Shown here: piece after piece, positions 41,401 to 50,846 of the stretch
Layout: the number at the start of each line of letters is the position of its first letter
Position numbering within the stretch: position 1 is the stretch's first letter
Assembly (NCBI GenBank): GCA_910586615.1
Contig: CAJUJP010000009.1
Span: 38,978 to 102,977 of the forward strand
DNA length: 64,000 nt
DNA from: an uncultured Lachnospiraceae bacterium
GTDB taxonomy: Bacteria > Bacillota > Clostridia > Lachnospirales > Lachnospiraceae
Reading direction: 5' to 3'
The notes under the pieces: model-generated
What the model was told of the DNA's origin: nothing
The model's input: only the letters and a program-made list of their open reading frames with translations
The model's database searches: none
Position numbers and translations under genes: made by a program

Positions 41401-43977
41401 TTACTTTGCCGGTTTAACTTCAACCTTAAGAGTCGTCTTCTTGTTGTTCGGTGTCTTAGCAGTAATAGTAACGTTACCCTCTTTCACACCATATACCACA
41501 TTACCGATAATAATAACTTTGCCCTTACCGCTCTGTGTATAAACAACATTCTCAACAGTCTCACCATCCGCCGTTTTCCAATCCGGAGCAGCTTTTGTTC
41601 CAACATTGATTTCCGGATACATAGTAAAGGACTCTCCAAGCTCTACATACTTGGTGTTCTTAATTGTTCTCGCTCCATTTACTTCACTGAATGTAGAACC
41701 TTTCACACCATTGTGAATCTCAACAGCTGTAGGTTTCTGCAATACTCTGACAGTTGCTGTAGCAGATGCACCGGTTACTGTTGTTGCTGTAACTTTATAA
41801 ACCTCACCGGCTTGAGCATTTGCAAGTTCCAGTTTACCATTTACGTTATTCTTACCGCTTGGTGTAACCTTATTGCCATCAACGCTGCCATCAACGCTCT
41901 TTGTTCTTTCATAAGTCCATATCACATTATCGGCTGCGCCCTTAGGATTCTGTGTTGATTTAAGCGCAACATTCTGTGCTGTCTTATTTCCGGTCTTAGG
42001 ATAAATCACAATATCCGTCTTGTTCAGCTTAATAGATGTTGCAGGCTGTTTTACATCAACCGTGAAAGTAGTCTTGACAACTGCACCCTTTCCATTAGGT
42101 TTCACGTTAATACCGCTGACAGTGATCTTTGCCTTGCCTTTAGCATTAGCTTTGATCGTAGCAGTCCCACCATTGCCGGGAGCAATAGAAGCCACTTTTG
42201 CATTGGAAGTAGTCCACTTCAGGGAAGCTGATCCGCCCTTCGTTTCATCGTCTACCGCTGCTGTAAATACTTTACCCTTCGGCACAGAAAGCTTGGATGT
42301 ATTAGCTGCACCAGTTACCTTATACTTGTTGTCATCAACATTTACTTTTGCAACAATGGTATTGGTCTCAACATCTGTAACATCGATGCTCTTGATACTG
42401 CTCTGCTCAACATTAATTACTGTAGTTGCCGTGAAAAATCCCTTGCTATCTTTTTCATGCTTAGAATCTTCCGGAACCTTGGAAGTCTTGCTGGTAACTC
42501 TGACTACAACCTCAGGATAGTCCGTATTAATTGTGCTCTTAATGGTCAGAATACCCTTGCCGTTGATAGAAGCGTTCGGGTTGGCAGCCATTCCATTGCC
42601 TTTCTGAACCTTATCAATGGACCATTTCAGACCTTCGTTATTCTCTTCAGGATCTCTTTCTGCTACCATCTGATAAGTCTGGCCGGACCACAGAGTGCCT
42701 TTAACCGGTTTAATAGAAAGCTCACTCAGAGTAGCTTTCACTGTAACAGCCAGTGTCGCTTTCTTACCGTTTGTCGCTTTAGCCGTAATGGTAGCTTTAC
42801 CAGGTGCTAAAATCTCTAAAGTTGCATTCTCGCCATCTGCCTTTACGCTAACGATACCGGGCTTGTTAGATGACCACTCAACCTTATCAGTAATCCCGGC
42901 GGAAGTCACGAAGCTGCTGCCATCCTTAACGTACATAACAGCCTTAACGTCTACCTGTGTTGTAGGCTTAGATGTACCCATGTCAACTGTATCTTTTTTG
43001 TAGGATTCTTTCTGATCCATTGTTGCATCATCTGCTTTAAAGATCAAAAGCTTGTCAGCTTTTACACCCTTCTTAATCTCAAAGCTTACAGTCGCTTTCT
43101 TACCTTGTTCAGTCACTGCAGTAACAGTAGCTGTATTCTCTGCATCTGGCTTGTTCTTGTCATACTTCTTGATTGTTACAACACCGGCATCAGAAATGGT
43201 CGCCGCATTCTTAACACCCGTCTGGATAGACCATGTAACATTGTCAGTACATACATCATCAATGTTGACTTTCTTTGCTGCATCTGAATAAAAATGCAGA
43301 TAATCGTTCATGTCAAGCGTATGCTTCTCATACTGCTCCTCAACATCATCAAAGTCTATTGCTGCAGCATACTCTTTGATAGATACCGTCGCAGATGCCT
43401 CATAAGAAGTTGTAGACTCGGTAAATGTCTGATGATTGCCATCCTTGTCGGTATATGTGTAGGTCTGCTTACCGTCAATGTAAGCCTTAACTACCATATT
43501 GCCCGACTTGGTACCTTTTCTCGGATTCAGGGTAGCTATGTTCTTGGAACCACCCCTGGCATCTACATTCAGAATCGTATTTGTACGGCCGTCAACCTCC
43601 TTGCCGTCGGAATTGTAAACCTTCCACTGCAGCTTGTCAGTGAGTGCTTTCACAGCCAAAGCTTTATCAGCATCATTTTCAAATCCATCCACGATAATCG
43701 TAGCTGTCAACGTCTCCGGTTCACCTTTTACCGCATCAATATGGCTTTTGTCCAGCGCAATACCAATAATTCTGGCCTCATACGTCTTGAGCGTTTCAGT
43801 ATTGGTATTGGTATTGGTTACCGTACCAGTACCGCTCTCATTAGCATTCCAGCCGTCTGATACACTAAACACACCGCGAAGACCCGCTGCTGATGCAGTT
43901 AATGGGGTGGCAACTACCATAGACGCTGCAATTGCCCACACCATTGCTTTTTTAAGCAACTTTTTCACGTTTTTCAT
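41401..43977 (-). CDS. Large secreted protein of bacterial Ig-like (Big_2) domains
   Basis: An 858-residue exported protein. A signal peptide (MKNVKKLLKKAMVWAIAASM, cleavage likely after TASA) is followed by a Ser/Thr/Asn-rich region, then a string of about seven Ig-like modules. Each has the Big_2 pattern of a short strand, W(S/T)x(D/S/N) and GxATIxAK/ vTVxV (for example WSSNKPGIVSVKADGENATL, ISGVNV-type linkers, GKATITAKATNGKKATLAVT). No LPxTG, SLH or choline-binding anchor was seen. The start at 43977 has GGAGGAGAG seven bases upstream. A near-consensus promoter and strong terminator suggest high single-gene expression, fitting a major surface or matrix protein. Confidence 0.88.
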   Translation of the reverse strand: MKNVKKLLKKAMVWAIAASMVVATPLTASAAGLRGVFSVSDGWNANESGTGTVTNTNTNTETLKTYEARIIGIALDKSHIDAVKGEPETLTATIIVDGFENDADKALAVKALTDKLQWKVYNSDGKEVDGRTNTILNVDARGGSKNIATLNPRKGTKSGNMVVKAYIDGKQTYTYTDKDGNHQTFTESTTSYEASATVSIKEYAAAIDFDDVEEQYEKHTLDMNDYLHFYSDAAKKVNIDDVCTDNVTWSIQTGVKNAATISDAGVVTIKKYDKNKPDAENTATVTAVTEQGKKATVSFEIKKGVKADKLLIFKADDATMDQKESYKKDTVDMGTSKPTTQVDVKAVMYVKDGSSFVTSAGITDKVEWSSNKPGIVSVKADGENATLEILAPGKATITAKATNGKKATLAVTVKATLSELSIKPVKGTLWSGQTYQMVAERDPEENNEGLKWSIDKVQKGNGMAANPNASINGKGILTIKSTINTDYPEVVVRVTSKTSKVPEDSKHEKDSKGFFTATTVINVEQSSIKSIDVTDVETNTIVAKVNVDDNKYKVTGAANTSKLSVPKGKVFTAAVDDETKGGSASLKWTTSNAKVASIAPGNGGTATIKANAKGKAKITVSGINVKPNGKGAVVKTTFTVDVKQPATSIKLNKTDIVIYPKTGNKTAQNVALKSTQNPKGAADNVIWTYERTKSVDGSVDGNKVTPSGKNNVNGKLELANAQAGEVYKVTATTVTGASATATVRVLQKPTAVEIHNGVKGSTFSEVNGARTIKNTKYVELGESFTMYPEINVGTKAAPDWKTADGETVENVVYTQSGKGKVIIIGNVVYGVKEGNVTITAKTPNNKKTTLKVEVKPAK

Positions 43978-44019
43978 CGCAATTCTCTCCTCCATTTTGT
44001 TTTATTAACGCTAGCCCTA

Positions 44020-44048
44020 AGTATATACCAAATTATTTTATCTTGCAA
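44020..44048 (-). promoter_or_regulatory. Strong sigma-A promoter of the Ig-like protein gene
   Basis: TTGCAA (44043-44048), 17 bases and TATACT (44020-44025) on the minus strand precede the ATG by about 45 bases. Confidence 0.75.
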
Positions 44049-44142
44049 TCCCTCCCTTGTATAAAAAATCAAATTTGTGTATTTTGGTGATTTTTTTATA
44101 TAAAAAACATCATAATACCGAAATAATTATACATTTCTGTCC

Positions 44143-45156
44143 TTACTCATATTCTTCCGGGCACATTTGATCTCCGGAACCGCCTGTTTCTGTCACCGGT
44201 CTGCCATCCGGATCGAGCAGCCCCATTTCCAGCTTCTTGACTCTGTATTGTACATCTTCCAGAAGCTTGCGGTTGGCCGATATGATATCCGCCTGCAGTC
44301 CGGTCACAAATGTCTGACTGCCTATGATGATCATCATGGTCGCAAGGATCAGGGACTGGATATGGCCGTTTCCGTTCCCCTGAAAGAAAAAGAACAGAAA
44401 CCTGACTCCTATGGCAACTCCCGCCATAATCGCGAGACTGCCCAGCAGCGTGAATACCTGCAAAGGTTTATACATCAGCACTGCTCTTAAGATCGTCAGC
44501 ATGGACTTTTTAACGTACCCGAATACAGAATTCATTAAACGGGACTTGCGCAGTTCCGGATTCGTATGAACCGGCACAGACGTGATCGCCATCTTGTTTC
44601 TGCCCGCCTGTACGATCGTTTCCAGTGTATATGTATATTCGTTATGCACGTTGACACGCATGGCTGCTTTTCTGCTGTATGCCCGAAATCCGCTGGGAGC
44701 ATCGGGGATATCGGTTCTGGAAGCCACTCTCACCACGTAACTTCCAAAACGCTGCAGCTTTTTCTTGATCCATGAAAATTCTTCTATCTCATCAATAGGC
44801 CTTTCACCGATCACAATATCCGCTTCCCGGTCCAGAATCGGCCTCACCAGCTTCTCAATATCAGTTCCGCAATACTGGTTGTCTGCATCTGTATTGACAA
44901 TAATATCCGCCCCATGGCGAAGCGCCAGATCAATCCCGGCCAGAAATCCCTTTGCCAGTCCAAGATTCCGTTTGAAATGTACAATATAGTTCACACCCCA
45001 TTCCAGAGCGACCTTCTCTGTGTCATCACTGCTTCCGTCATTGATGACAAGATATTCGATCTCATCTACACCATTGATCTGTTTCGGCAAAGCGTTAAGT
45101 GCAATTTCCAGTGTCTCAGCTTCATTATAACACGGTATCTGAATAATCAGTTTCAT
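44143..45156 (-). CDS. Polyprenyl-phosphate-type glycosyltransferase family 2 with C-terminal spans
   Basis: A 337-residue enzyme close to dolichyl/undecaprenyl-phosphate sugar transferases. The GT2 core is KLIIQIPCYNEAETLEIALN, YLVINDGSSDDTEKV, GLAKGFLAGIDLALRHGADI, NTDADNQY. Two hydrophobic spans follow (about 225-250 and 262-290: VFTLLGSLAIMAGVAIGVRF and LILATMMIIIGSQTFVTGL). It would load a sugar on a lipid carrier for transfer outside, probably by the GT-C-like protein encoded just upstream. The start at 45156 (MKLIIQIPC) has GGGAGG six bases upstream; the 25-codon extension is unlikely. Confidence 0.9.
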   Translation of the reverse strand: MKLIIQIPCYNEAETLEIALNALPKQINGVDEIEYLVINDGSSDDTEKVALEWGVNYIVHFKRNLGLAKGFLAGIDLALRHGADIIVNTDADNQYCGTDIEKLVRPILDREADIVIGERPIDEIEEFSWIKKKLQRFGSYVVRVASRTDIPDAPSGFRAYSRKAAMRVNVHNEYTYTLETIVQAGRNKMAITSVPVHTNPELRKSRLMNSVFGYVKKSMLTILRAVLMYKPLQVFTLLGSLAIMAGVAIGVRFLFFFFQGNGNGHIQSLILATMMIIIGSQTFVTGLQADIISANRKLLEDVQYRVKKLEMGLLDPDGRPVTETGGSGDQMCPEEYE

Positions 45157-45227
45157 TCGGATGCCTCCCATCCTGCTTCCAGTTGTGAATATGGATACTC
45201 TCCTATAAGTCCCTTTTCTCTGCTGTC

Positions 45228-47462
45228 TCACGGCCGCATAAAAGATTCCCAGCGCTTCATGATCTGCTGATTTTTATTAATAAGCAGAAGATATCCCGCC
45301 GACCGTCTGACCACCTCGCAGTTATCGGCTATTTCCACCATATCCCGATATTCCTGCCGGACAATAAAAAATGCATCCTCCGCAAAAGAAACTTCCGCAA
45401 GACTTGTCATCGTGACCGGCTGATCCTGCAGGATATGCTGCAGTGCCCCGGCCGCACGCTCGTCGGCCGAATCGACAACATAATATACCTTTTCCTCTTC
45501 CCTCACACGCAGAGTACTGATCCACTCTGCAAAGCCGATAAACGGTTCCGCCTGTTTTTCATTTCTCACCACAACATAGACATCCACAATAGTTTTACCG
45601 AGATAAGACCATGCCAGAACCGGAATCATCAATGCAAGAATCGTTCTGGCAGTCCTGATTCTGTCAAACCGGCTGCTCAGCGGCTTGAGAATAAGCAGAA
45701 AGACTCCGCCCAGAGTCAGAATATATTTTGACAGTTCCGCCACTTTTCCCACCGGAACCGACCAGTTCCAGAAGACACGCCCGAACATGACGCAATGTGC
45801 CAGTTCAAAAGCTGTCCGCTCCAGTTCATTGAACGTATACTGGCACAGATACCCTGCTGCAATATATAATACCACGCACAAAACCGTTGTGCGTACCCAT
45901 TTTCTGTCATTTATCAGGCAGTAAAACCCGTACAGCAAAAGAAATCCCACCGTAAACTCTACATATCTTCCATTTACAAGATCATCATTCTTATACAGAC
46001 CTTCTTTATAAATTGCACTGATCATGAAAGTACCGAGCCACGCAAGAAGCACCCCCAAAAACCAGATACGCTCTTTCCATAGATCCGGCCCGATTTCATT
46101 GCCTTCATACGCCTCATGCGCCTCTGATCCCGCATTGCTTTCAGTCGGCTGGAAATCTTCTGCACCGATGCTCCCGAAGGTTCCGGCTTCCTCACCATGT
46201 TTGTTTCTTCCATAGGATGCTTTCAACCGGCTGACGCTGTCTTTTAAAAGAACCCACGCATTCTTAAACAGTCCCCGGACTGCCCAGCAGACTATAAGTC
46301 CGGATGCTGCCATCATATAAAAAAATTTCCCCGTGACACTTATTCCAAGACGAATCAGACCGTTTAAGGAAAAAATGTTCTTCAGCACACCCCATTGACC
46401 CGAAAAGTCATTTACAGAAATTCTTTTCTCAGCCGCATACGTTGCAGCATTCGCAACGCCCGATACCTGCCCCCCACCGCGTACCAGAAGATATCCTGCC
46501 GCAAGTGCGACAGCGGCCGCCAGAAGCCCGATGGCAGTCCAGCGGCGGCCCCGTTCCAGCAGCCATAAAAGAAACAGCAGAAAAATCCCCCCGGCCAGAA
46601 TCACCAGAGACTTTCCGGTAAACGCAAACCCAAGAACATCATGCAGTCCCAGAGGTTCACCCCCCATGTAATTTACATGCTGCAGATTACCCTTGATCAT
46701 CGCATGTACCAGACTGTACAAATACATACTTCCTAAAAAGGCCGCCGTATCCTTAAGTTTATTGCGTCCAAAAATCCGCATGTACACCACAATAAGAACT
46801 GCCGTAATTACAATCCCCAGCGCACGCTGATGTACCGTATATAAGTAAAAAGACACCAGTGCAAATCCAATATGATTTCCGACACCCGGCTCATCCGTCA
46901 CACGCATCATCACATATAAAAACACCCAGAAGAAAAAAAGAAGCGTGCATTCTGTCCATGTGATATGGGCGTATACAATATCAGAAGCATAAGTAAAAAT
47001 CGCAAAACATGCAAAACTCCTGATCCAGCAATTCATCTCAGGCAGATAACGTGCTGCGATTTTTAATGCTAAAATAAAACTCATGATCAAAAATCCAACA
47101 TTCATGACCACCGCCGCATGATAGAGCGAATCCCATCTCCATCCAAAGAAATTCCCCAATATGCGAACCGGAATCAGCAGCAGACTGTACCCGTATGAAT
47201 AGTAACCAATCTTCCCTGTCACAGAAGTCCAGTCCATTCCCATAAAGAAAGCGCTGTTTGACCAATACCCTACTTCATCGTTAAAGAGAATCGGCTGTCC
47301 GGTTTCCGACAGCCTGTAAGTTCCTAACACGAATATCCATAATGCCAGAAAACATTGCAGGATAATCTCCCGATGACCCTTCATATATTCAGCCGTCCTG
47401 CGCACAAATTTATTCAAATTCTCTGTTGCTCTTTTTTTATTCTCACTCATAGTATCGTTCAT
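45228..47462 (-). CDS. Multi-span membrane protein, probable GT-C glycosyltransferase
   Basis: A 744-residue protein with about 12-14 spans. The first extracellular loop, after the first span, carries GQPILFNDEVGYWSNSAFFM, the acidic pair (Asp-Glu) expected in the catalytic loop of GT39/GT83-type GT-C enzymes. A long hydrophilic insert (about 405-455, acidic) divides the spans, and a soluble C-terminal part of about 120 residues follows. Together with the lipid-phosphate glycosyltransferase encoded next it makes a plausible two-step system adding a sugar outside the membrane. No clear ribosome site precedes the ATG. The exact family is uncertain. Confidence 0.75.
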   Translation of the reverse strand: MNDTMSENKKRATENLNKFVRRTAEYMKGHREIILQCFLALWIFVLGTYRLSETGQPILFNDEVGYWSNSAFFMGMDWTSVTGKIGYYSYGYSLLLIPVRILGNFFGWRWDSLYHAAVVMNVGFLIMSFILALKIAARYLPEMNCWIRSFACFAIFTYASDIVYAHITWTECTLLFFFWVFLYVMMRVTDEPGVGNHIGFALVSFYLYTVHQRALGIVITAVLIVVYMRIFGRNKLKDTAAFLGSMYLYSLVHAMIKGNLQHVNYMGGEPLGLHDVLGFAFTGKSLVILAGGIFLLFLLWLLERGRRWTAIGLLAAAVALAAGYLLVRGGGQVSGVANAATYAAEKRISVNDFSGQWGVLKNIFSLNGLIRLGISVTGKFFYMMAASGLIVCWAVRGLFKNAWVLLKDSVSRLKASYGRNKHGEEAGTFGSIGAEDFQPTESNAGSEAHEAYEGNEIGPDLWKERIWFLGVLLAWLGTFMISAIYKEGLYKNDDLVNGRYVEFTVGFLLLYGFYCLINDRKWVRTTVLCVVLYIAAGYLCQYTFNELERTAFELAHCVMFGRVFWNWSVPVGKVAELSKYILTLGGVFLLILKPLSSRFDRIRTARTILALMIPVLAWSYLGKTIVDVYVVVRNEKQAEPFIGFAEWISTLRVREEEKVYYVVDSADERAAGALQHILQDQPVTMTSLAEVSFAEDAFFIVRQEYRDMVEIADNCEVVRRSAGYLLLINKNQQIMKRWESFMRP

Positions 47463-47559
47463 TATAACAGAACAGACGCCGAAAATCCATATCTCCGGAT
47501 GCCCTGTTATTGCTGCTGCGTATTTACAGTTACTTTCCAGTACAGGCCATACATCTTGC

Positions 47560-48378
47560 CTAAATCACCTTAATCATCTCCCGCACCGAATCAAAGATCA
47601 GATCCGGCACCACCTCCGAAGCATCCACATCTTCCAAGGACGCCTCTCCGCTTAAAACAAGTATGCTCTTCAGGCCGTTATTCCGCCCGGCGGCAATGTC
47701 CGTGTAAAGCCGGTCACCCACCATGGCGATATGTTCTCTCTTTTCATTGACTCTATCGGTCAGGTAGTCGATAATATCTCCGTTCGGCTTGCCGATCACC
47801 CTGTCTGGAAAACGAAATGCCGAGGCATGGATAAAAGCGTGTATCGCGCCGGCATCGGGAATAAACCCTGTCTCTGTCGGGCAGTTGTAATCGGGGTGGG
47901 TTGCCAGATAAGGAAGGCCGGCTCTGACGTGATCGCACACCTTACACATTTTCCCATAATCCAGAGATGTGTCGAAAGCGGTCACCACCACATCCGGCTG
48001 CTCATCCTCCAGGATAATGCCTGCCTGGACAAATTCTTCCTGCAAAAGCGAATTTCCCAGCAGAAAGACTTTTTTTCCGGGAAAATGCCTTTTCAGGTAA
48101 TGGATCATGGCCTGCCCCGATGTAACAATCCTGTCCCGATCCACATCCAGCCCCATCCGATGCAGCTTTTCCACATAAACATCAGCGTTCTTCGAAGAAT
48201 TATTGGTGACAAACACGTATCGTCTGCCTGTCTCCTCGATGCGGTGCAGAAATTCCCGTGCGCCTTCGATCCACTGCTCACCCAGATAGACGGTGCCGTC
48301 CATGTCCAGCGCAAAACAGCGTATCTCCGCGAGTATTCCGTTTTTGTCCTGATTGATCTGTGGGATTTGTGTATTCAT
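47560..48378 (-). CDS. HAD-superfamily phosphatase, NagD-like (class IIA)
   Basis: A 272-residue cytoplasmic hydrolase. Motif I is FALDMDGTVYLGE, motif II VFVTNNSSKN, motif III with Lys in GKPNGDII, and motif IV MVGDRLYTDIAAG. The C2-type cap lies between motifs II and III (VVVTAFDTSLDYGKMC, YLATHPDYNCPTETG). The family dephosphorylates small phosphates such as p-nitrophenyl phosphate, nucleotides or glycerol phosphates; the true substrate is open. GGAG lies eight bases before the ATG. It stands apart from the glycan genes. Confidence 0.92.
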   Translation of the reverse strand: MNTQIPQINQDKNGILAEIRCFALDMDGTVYLGEQWIEGAREFLHRIEETGRRYVFVTNNSSKNADVYVEKLHRMGLDVDRDRIVTSGQAMIHYLKRHFPGKKVFLLGNSLLQEEFVQAGIILEDEQPDVVVTAFDTSLDYGKMCKVCDHVRAGLPYLATHPDYNCPTETGFIPDAGAIHAFIHASAFRFPDRVIGKPNGDIIDYLTDRVNEKREHIAMVGDRLYTDIAAGRNNGLKSILVLSGEASLEDVDASEVVPDLIFDSVREMIKVI

Positions 48379-48546
48379 AAAAATGCTCCATTTCTGCTCA
48401 AGTTCTTCAATTTCCTGTATTCCGGACTTCTCACGTCACATTTCCCCGCCATGACAGATCAGTTTTTCCGGCTCAAAAATATCTTCTTCTATTATAAAAG
48501 CAATTTTTGTAATTGCAACCGGCTTTTTCATGTTTGCCATTTTATA

Positions 48547-48720
48547 GTAACAGTTCAGCCATGCAACAATTCACAGATCGCGCGTGAGTGCTTGCACACA
48601 AAGCGCAATCTGCGAATTGTTACATGAGCGGAGCGCCCTCTCATGAAATAAAAGATGAGCCGCAAAGCGGCGCCGGATGCGAAGCAGACGCTTTTATGAA
48701 TGTGAGGGCTGAACTGTTAC
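48547..48720. repeat. 174-base element bounded by perfect 14-bp inverted repeats, with nested stems
   Basis: The ends gtaacagttcagcc (48547-48560) and ggctgaactgttac (48707-48720) are perfectly complementary. Inside lie further pairs: aacaattc...cagat with atctg...gaattgtt, catgag with ctcatg, and gccgc with gcggc. This gives a multi-branched structure. It fits a small non-autonomous mobile element or a structured RNA; no frame is present. Confidence 0.6.
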
Positions 48721-48945
48721 ATTTATATCTATTTGTATCTATTGTTTTCTCATTTGTCTTAAGCACGCAGCCAGAATTCACATTTCAGCCGGTTTGGCAC
48801 TCATTCATCCTGTCCTTTGTGAATTGTGCAGTTTATGCACACAATGCACAACTCGCAAAATCACATACAGAGCAATTTTACTCGCGGAACAGTTCAGTCT
48901 TTGGCTTCACTGTCATCAATTGCCGCCGTACTCTTATTCTCTGGC

Positions 48946-48972
48946 TTTACCTCTCTCTCAAAATGAGGTAAA
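48946..48972. promoter_or_regulatory. Palindromic operator candidate before the DUF6062-like gene
   Basis: tttacctc (48946-48953) and gaggtaaa (48965-48972) form an interrupted palindrome about 55 bases before the start codon. Confidence 0.4.
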
Positions 48973-49028
48973 ATAAGGGTTGCCACCAATACAATCAGCA
49001 GACTATCTTACCGGAAAGAAGGAATCCC

Positions 49029-49790
49029 ATGAAAGAAAAATTATACACGATCCCCCTTAACGATGCCATGAACGCCAACGACGAATGCCCCTTCTGTTTT
49101 ATCGAGCGGAATGTGGAACAGGATCTGCTGGATTTTGTTCTGGGCTCAGGCTCTTCTTATATGGAGAGCGATGTCAGGGAACAGACCGATCTGGCCGGCT
49201 TCTGCCGGGAGCATTTCAAGAAAATGTTCGACTACGGCAATACGCTGGGCAACGCCTGGATCCTGAAAACCCACTATATGCAGATAAACCGGGAAATGAA
49301 GCAGCAGTTTAAAAATTTTAAGCCCGGCAAGACTTCCCTGAAGGACAAATTCAGGAAGCAGACCGAGCGTCAGAATCCCATCGGTATCTGGACTGCCCAA
49401 AAGGAACAGTCCTGTTACATCTGCAGCCGTTACGCCGATACCTATGAGCGCTACCTGGACACCTTTTTCGTAATGTACAAAAAAGATCCCGAATTCCGCG
49501 ACAAGGTAAAAAACAGCAAGGGATTCTGCCTGCATCATTTCGGTGATCTGTGCGAAGGCTCGGACAGCCGGCTAAACGACAAGGAAAAGGCTGAATTTTA
49601 CGATCTTGTTTTCCCGTTGATGGAGCAGAATATGGAACGGCTTTCGGAGGACGTAGCCTGGATGGTGGAAAAATTTGACTACCGCAACAAAGACGCCGAC
49701 TGGAAGAACTCCAAGGACGCCATCCAGCGGGGAATGCAGAAATTGAAGGGCGGTTACCCGGCTGATCCGCCATATAAAATGAACAAATAA
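49029..49790 (+). CDS. DUF6062-like cytoplasmic protein with two CxxC motifs
   Basis: A 253-residue soluble protein. It has one CPFC motif near residue 20 followed by FIERNVEQDLLDFVLG, a FCREHFKKMFDYGNTLGNA segment, a second CYIC motif about residue 131 and a matching FCLHHFGDL segment. The protein thus seems to be built of two related halves, each with CxxC plus a Cys-x2-His pair, probably binding metal. I assign it by general resemblance to the DUF6062 family found in Clostridia; no function is known. AAGGA lies five bases before the ATG. Confidence 0.75.
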   Translation: MKEKLYTIPLNDAMNANDECPFCFIERNVEQDLLDFVLGSGSSYMESDVREQTDLAGFCREHFKKMFDYGNTLGNAWILKTHYMQINREMKQQFKNFKPGKTSLKDKFRKQTERQNPIGIWTAQKEQSCYICSRYADTYERYLDTFFVMYKKDPEFRDKVKNSKGFCLHHFGDLCEGSDSRLNDKEKAEFYDLVFPLMEQNMERLSEDVAWMVEKFDYRNKDADWKNSKDAIQRGMQKLKGGYPADPPYKMNK

Positions 49791-49793
49791 CAA

Positions 49794-49883
49794 AACGAGC
49801 ACAGCTCGTTTACGAGATTCGCTTCGCGAACTCGTATATGCGGAGAAATTTCCTGTACCATAACAGAACGAGCATAGCTCGTT
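49794..49883. repeat. REP-like palindromic element, copy 1
   Basis: Three hairpins in a row: aacgagc-aca-gctcgtt, then acgagattcgcttcgcgaactcgt (split as acgag-a-ttcgc/gcgaa-c-tcgt), then aacgagc-ata-gctcgtt. The central palindrome followed by tatatgcggagaaatt recurs at 50618, 50707 and 54201 (reversed). It begins four bases after the preceding stop and may also end transcription. Confidence 0.7.
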
Positions 49884-49989
49884 TTGGGATCTACCCTGTA
49901 AACCCGATAGCATGAAATAACCTTCTGTATACAATGAAAGCCTTGCATCTCTGCAAGGCTTTCATAAATTATGTTCCTGTATCTATCTT

Positions 49990-50373
49990 CTACATTGCGT
50001 CCATCGATCCGTCGCTGTCATCATCATCAAAAAACTCTTCCACTTTCACTGCTGCCTTATCAGCGGTCTCCTTGATCTTGTCAGCGGCTTCTCTGGTTTC
50101 GCCCACGATCTTGTCGGTAACCTCGGCTTTCGCAGCGTTCAGGCCTTCCTTAAACTCTTCTGCTTTCTCCAGATCGAGATCCACGTAATTGCGGTCAGCA
50201 TCCTTCGCCGCCTCGTCATCATCCAGATCGTCGTCAAAATTATCGAAATCGTCGTCATCATCGAAATTATCGTCCACAAAATTATCCTTGTTCTGTAAAC
50301 AATAATAAACGCCTGCAGCAACGGCTCCGAGAGCAGCTGTCACCATTAAAAACTTACCAAACTTTTTTGCCAT
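49990..50373 (-). CDS. Acidic membrane-anchored protein with helical tail
   Basis: A 127-residue protein. The basic start MAKKFGKF is followed by one span (about 7-25, LMVTAALGAVAAGVYYCL), a run of Asp interspersed with Asn and Phe (about 30-58) and an amphipathic helix (AEEFKEGLNAAKAEVTDKIV, then ADKIKETADKAAVKVEEFF). It ends in a second Asp-rich stretch. The layout recalls YtxH-type general-stress proteins, but the acid runs are unusual and could bind cations. AAAGGAG lies seven bases before the ATG. Confidence 0.75.
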   Translation of the reverse strand: MAKKFGKFLMVTAALGAVAAGVYYCLQNKDNFVDDNFDDDDDFDNFDDDLDDDEAAKDADRNYVDLDLEKAEEFKEGLNAAKAEVTDKIVGETREAADKIKETADKAAVKVEEFFDDDDSDGSMDAM

Positions 50374-50846
50374 GAGGGTTCTCCTTTCACCGTCTCTTAT
50401 ATTCTTATATTAATACTATTTTATCAAAATGAAAAGAGAATATGTACAAAAAAATTTTTTTACTGTAGTGGACTCTTGATATACAACATCTTGTGCCCGG
50501 AAAAATTCCTGAAACTAGTTTTCCTGCAGACATTGAATCCCCCTTTTTTTTGTGCTATATTTAAATTCGACTCATAAGGTCAATCAAAAAAGATAATTTG
50601 CAAGGCAAATTATCTTTACGAGATTCGCTTCGCGAACTCGAACATCCGGAGCACATCCGGAGCGATTCCTTACACCACAAAAACAGGAATTTACCAACCA
50701 GATTATCTTTGCGAAATCTACTTCGCGAACTTGAATGTGCGGAACAATTCCTTTCATACATAAAGAACAGATTGCTATAGAAGCGACTTTACGGGCTGGC
50801 TGGATTTCAGTATCAGGGTGCAAAAAATGATAAGATTGGGGAATAC
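50374..50846. other. Intergenic region with two REP-like elements
   Basis: About 470 bases between divergent genes. The middle (50591-50755) is occupied by REP-like copies 2 and 3. No gene is supported; short frames here are translations of the repeats. Confidence 0.6.
50591..50755. repeat. REP-like palindromic elements, copies 2 and 3
   Basis: Copy 2: hairpin agataatttgc-aag-gcaaattatct (50591-50615), then acgagattcgcttcgcgaac (from 50618), then a direct repeat catccggagc twice. Copy 3 (50701-50755) is a diverged version: gcgaaatctacttcgcgaac followed by atgtgcggaacaattcct. Confidence 0.7.

Larger units (their letters stand above)
48379..49028. other. 650-base intergenic region with nested inverted repeats
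   Basis: Contains the 174-base nested inverted-repeat element (48547-48720, listed separately) and a palindrome (48946-48972) close to the next gene. The remainder is AT-rich with no supported frame. Confidence 0.6.

Noticed and set aside
46480..46600. Shorter C runs (six bases) in the GT-C-like gene
   Set aside because: At six bases they are within chance expectation for Gly and Pro codons and are unlikely to slip at a useful rate; the gene is intact.
49794..50755. Repeated short palindromes resembling a CRISPR or attachment sites
   Set aside because: Spacing is irregular, copies are diverged and flanked by other hairpins, and no integrase gene is near; they fit a REP-like family.
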